The notes under the pieces: generated by a model | The model's input: only the letters and a program-made list of their open reading frames with translations | What the model was told of the DNA's origin: nothing | Databases searched by the model: none | In this document: piece by piece, positions 6,140 to 7,114 of the stretch | Position numbering within the stretch: the stretch's first letter is position 1 | Layout of the letters: every line of letters begins with the position of its first letter | Assembly: GCA_900548615.1 (NCBI GenBank) | Contig: URKW01000095.1 | Span: 1 to 7,114 of the forward strand | Direction: 5' to 3' | DNA length: 7,114 nucleotides | Origin: an uncultured Eubacteriales bacterium | Lineage (GTDB): Bacteria; Bacillota; Clostridia; Oscillospirales; Oscillospiraceae | Program-made: the position numbers and the translations under genes

Positions 6140-6151
6140 CGCGTTTTCCCC

Positions 6152-6180
6152 TTTACAAACGGTATAACAGCATGTATAAT
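6152..6180 (+). promoter_or_regulatory. Promoter of the XRE-type regulator gene
   Basis: TTTACA (6152-6157) and TATAAT (6175-6180) are 17 bp apart, the same box sequences as the buk promoter. The start should fall near 6187, within the short inverted repeat TACA-AGC-TGTA (6182-6192). That placement is where an autoregulating repressor could bind, but the arms are only 4 bp, so this is speculative. Confidence 0.85.
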
Positions 6181-6231
6181 TTACAAGCTGTATTCAATGA
6201 GAGAAGAATAGAAACTGGGTGAGAGAGTAAC

Positions 6232-6885
6232 ATGGCAACTGATTTTTCCCGTACCCTGTCCCTGCTGCGGCAGGAGGCGGGTATCTCCCAGCGCAAGGCC
6301 GCTGCCGCGCTGGGTATTTCACAGGCCCTGCTGAGCCACTACGAAAACGGCATCCGCGAGCCGGGACTGGCCTTTGTGACGCGGGTGTGCGACTTCTACC
6401 ACGTGTCGGCGGACTATCTGCTGGGCCGCACCGCCAGCCGGGACGGCAGCATCATCGAAGCGGCGGAGCTGTACGATGCCAGCGATGAAAAGGGCACGCT
6501 GAAGGGCAGCATTCTGGCCACGCTGCAAAAAAAGCTGGTGGTGAACACCACCGGCGTGCTGTTCGACCTGCTGGGCAAATGCGGCGACCGGACGGCCATC
6601 ACCGCCGCCGGAGACTATCTCAGCACGGCGCTGTACACGCTGCTGCGGCACTTCTACCGGCGGGGCGGCGGCAACGAGGACTTTTTTGCCACCGACGCGG
6701 TGGATTTTGACGCCGGTGTGGTGGACGCCGCCATGCTGCGCAGCCGGGCATCCTATCTGCGGGCACTGGCCGAGGCGGAGAAGCTGCCGGAGCTGAACTC
6801 CGACGACCTGACCGCCGCGCCCGGTCTGGGCCAGAGCACCGCGCAGGTAGTCCACAACGTGGACGAGCTGGCGGGAAAACGGTGA
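6232..6885 (+). CDS. XRE-family helix-turn-helix regulator with unknown C-terminal region
   Basis: Residues about 8-65 of this 217-residue protein form a Cro/C1-type HTH domain. SQRKAAAALGIS and the recognition helix QALLSHYENG (31-40) are typical, as are REP and VSADYLLGRT at its end. This predicts sequence-specific DNA binding in the cytoplasm. The remaining 150 residues look helical and soluble with no recognised domain: no peptidase motif of the LexA/C1 type, no membrane segment and no clear ligand-binding signature. The operon is probably monocistronic, or reads on into lepA. The ATG has only a poor ribosome binding site (GGGTGAGAG, 6217-6225), suggesting low expression. Codon use matches the neighbours, so there is no sign of recent transfer. 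Targets are unknown; autoregulation is plausible. The DNA-binding call is firm, the biological role is not. Confidence 0.85.
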   Translation: MATDFSRTLSLLRQEAGISQRKAAAALGISQALLSHYENGIREPGLAFVTRVCDFYHVSADYLLGRTASRDGSIIEAAELYDASDEKGTLKGSILATLQKKLVVNTTGVLFDLLGKCGDRTAITAAGDYLSTALYTLLRHFYRRGGGNEDFFATDAVDFDAGVVDAAMLRSRASYLRALAEAEKLPELNSDDLTAAPGLGQSTAQVVHNVDELAGKR

Positions 6886-6939
6886 ATTTGATCCGCAGAG
6901 TGGTGTAACCGCCATTCATGCATGTTCGTTAAACGGCTT

Positions 6940-7017
6940 GTAGGGGCGGGCGACTCTGTCCACCCTGACGTTAACGGAATAGCTTTCTTGCGGGCGGACA
7001 GAGTCGTCCGCCCCTAC
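6940..7017. repeat. 78-bp REPIN/MITE-like inverted-repeat element, copy 2
   Basis: The length and 30-18-30 layout match the copy at 1191-1268. The right arm (6988-7017) has the stem GGGCGGAC / GTCCGCCC around AGAGTC. The left arm (6940-6969) is slightly decayed, with a C-A mismatch and a G-T pair in its stem. The outer 28 bases of the right arm, read as reverse complement, are identical to the first 28 bases of copy 1. The hexamer AACGGA sits at the same offset in both centres. This copy ends 18 bases before the lepA ribosome binding site, so it would lie in the leader of any lepA transcript coming from upstream. No target-site duplication was seen. Confidence 0.85.
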
Positions 7018-7051
7018 GAAATCTGACACTTCCCCAAGGAGGTTACTTTAT

Positions 7052-7114
7052 ATGTTTGACCAATCTCATATTCGCAACTTTTCCATTATTGCCCACATCG
7101 ACCACGGTAAATCC
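7052..7114 (+). CDS. lepA: Elongation factor 4 (LepA), N-terminal fragment cut by window edge
   Basis: Only 21 codons are present, encoding MFDQSHIRNFSIIAHIDHGK and one further Ser. The RNFSIIAHIDHGKS block is the start of the GTPase G1/P-loop of LepA; TypA and other translational GTPases usually read AHVDHGKT here. LepA is a ribosome-associated GTPase that affects translation under stress and initiation. A consensus AAGGAGG (7036-7042) lies 9 bases before the ATG. No promoter was recognised between the XRE gene and lepA. The gene is truncated by the window, not by mutation. Confidence 0.9.
   Translation, partial: MFDQSHIRNFSIIAHIDHGKS

Noticed and set aside
6319..6915. Minus-strand open frame opposite the XRE gene (198 codons)
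   Set aside because: Shadow frame with biased composition; the plus-strand HTH, promoter and start fit a real gene.

Overview
The window looks like chromosomal DNA of a GC-rich, butyrate-forming clostridium, probably from the Oscillospiraceae or a close gut lineage. The evidence is a methionyl-tRNA synthetase gene behind a T-box leader (an RNA switch typical of Bacillota), a butyrate kinase, a flavodiiron (FprA-type) protein as found in strict anaerobes, AGGAGG-type ribosome binding sites and promoters with -35/-10 boxes 17 bp apart. No tRNA, rRNA, CRISPR array, phage gene or transposase gene was seen. The lineage is inferred; no database search was possible.

Left half, minus strand (about 3650 down to 47): a strong promoter drives a roughly 270-nt T-box leader with an AUG specifier and a terminator, then metG. 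Next comes a 207-bp gap, then a small antibiotic-biosynthesis-monooxygenase (ABM) fold protein that overlaps a TatD-family nuclease by 4 bp. The gap holds a 78-bp inverted-repeat element and an 18-bp RNA hairpin that buries the ribosome binding site of the ABM gene. Bases 1-46 hold no recognisable gene.

Right half, plus strand: a promoter divergent from that of metG drives butyrate kinase (buk), followed by a modest terminator-like hairpin and a flavodiiron protein gene with its own strong ribosome binding site, probably reached by read-through. A strong terminator closes this unit. A separate promoter then drives a 217-residue XRE-type regulator with an unrecognised C-terminal part. A second copy of the 78-bp element follows, and then the first 21 codons of lepA, cut by the window edge.

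Most of the genes are ordinary housekeeping or energy genes. The parts that deserve a second look lie between genes: two equal-length 78-bp REPIN-like elements whose arms show a compensatory base-pair change, the hairpin over the ABM ribosome binding site (fully paired only in the sense RNA, through a G-U wobble), and a perfect dyad filling the spacer of the metG promoter. I did not find convincing evidence of an undescribed multi-gene system.
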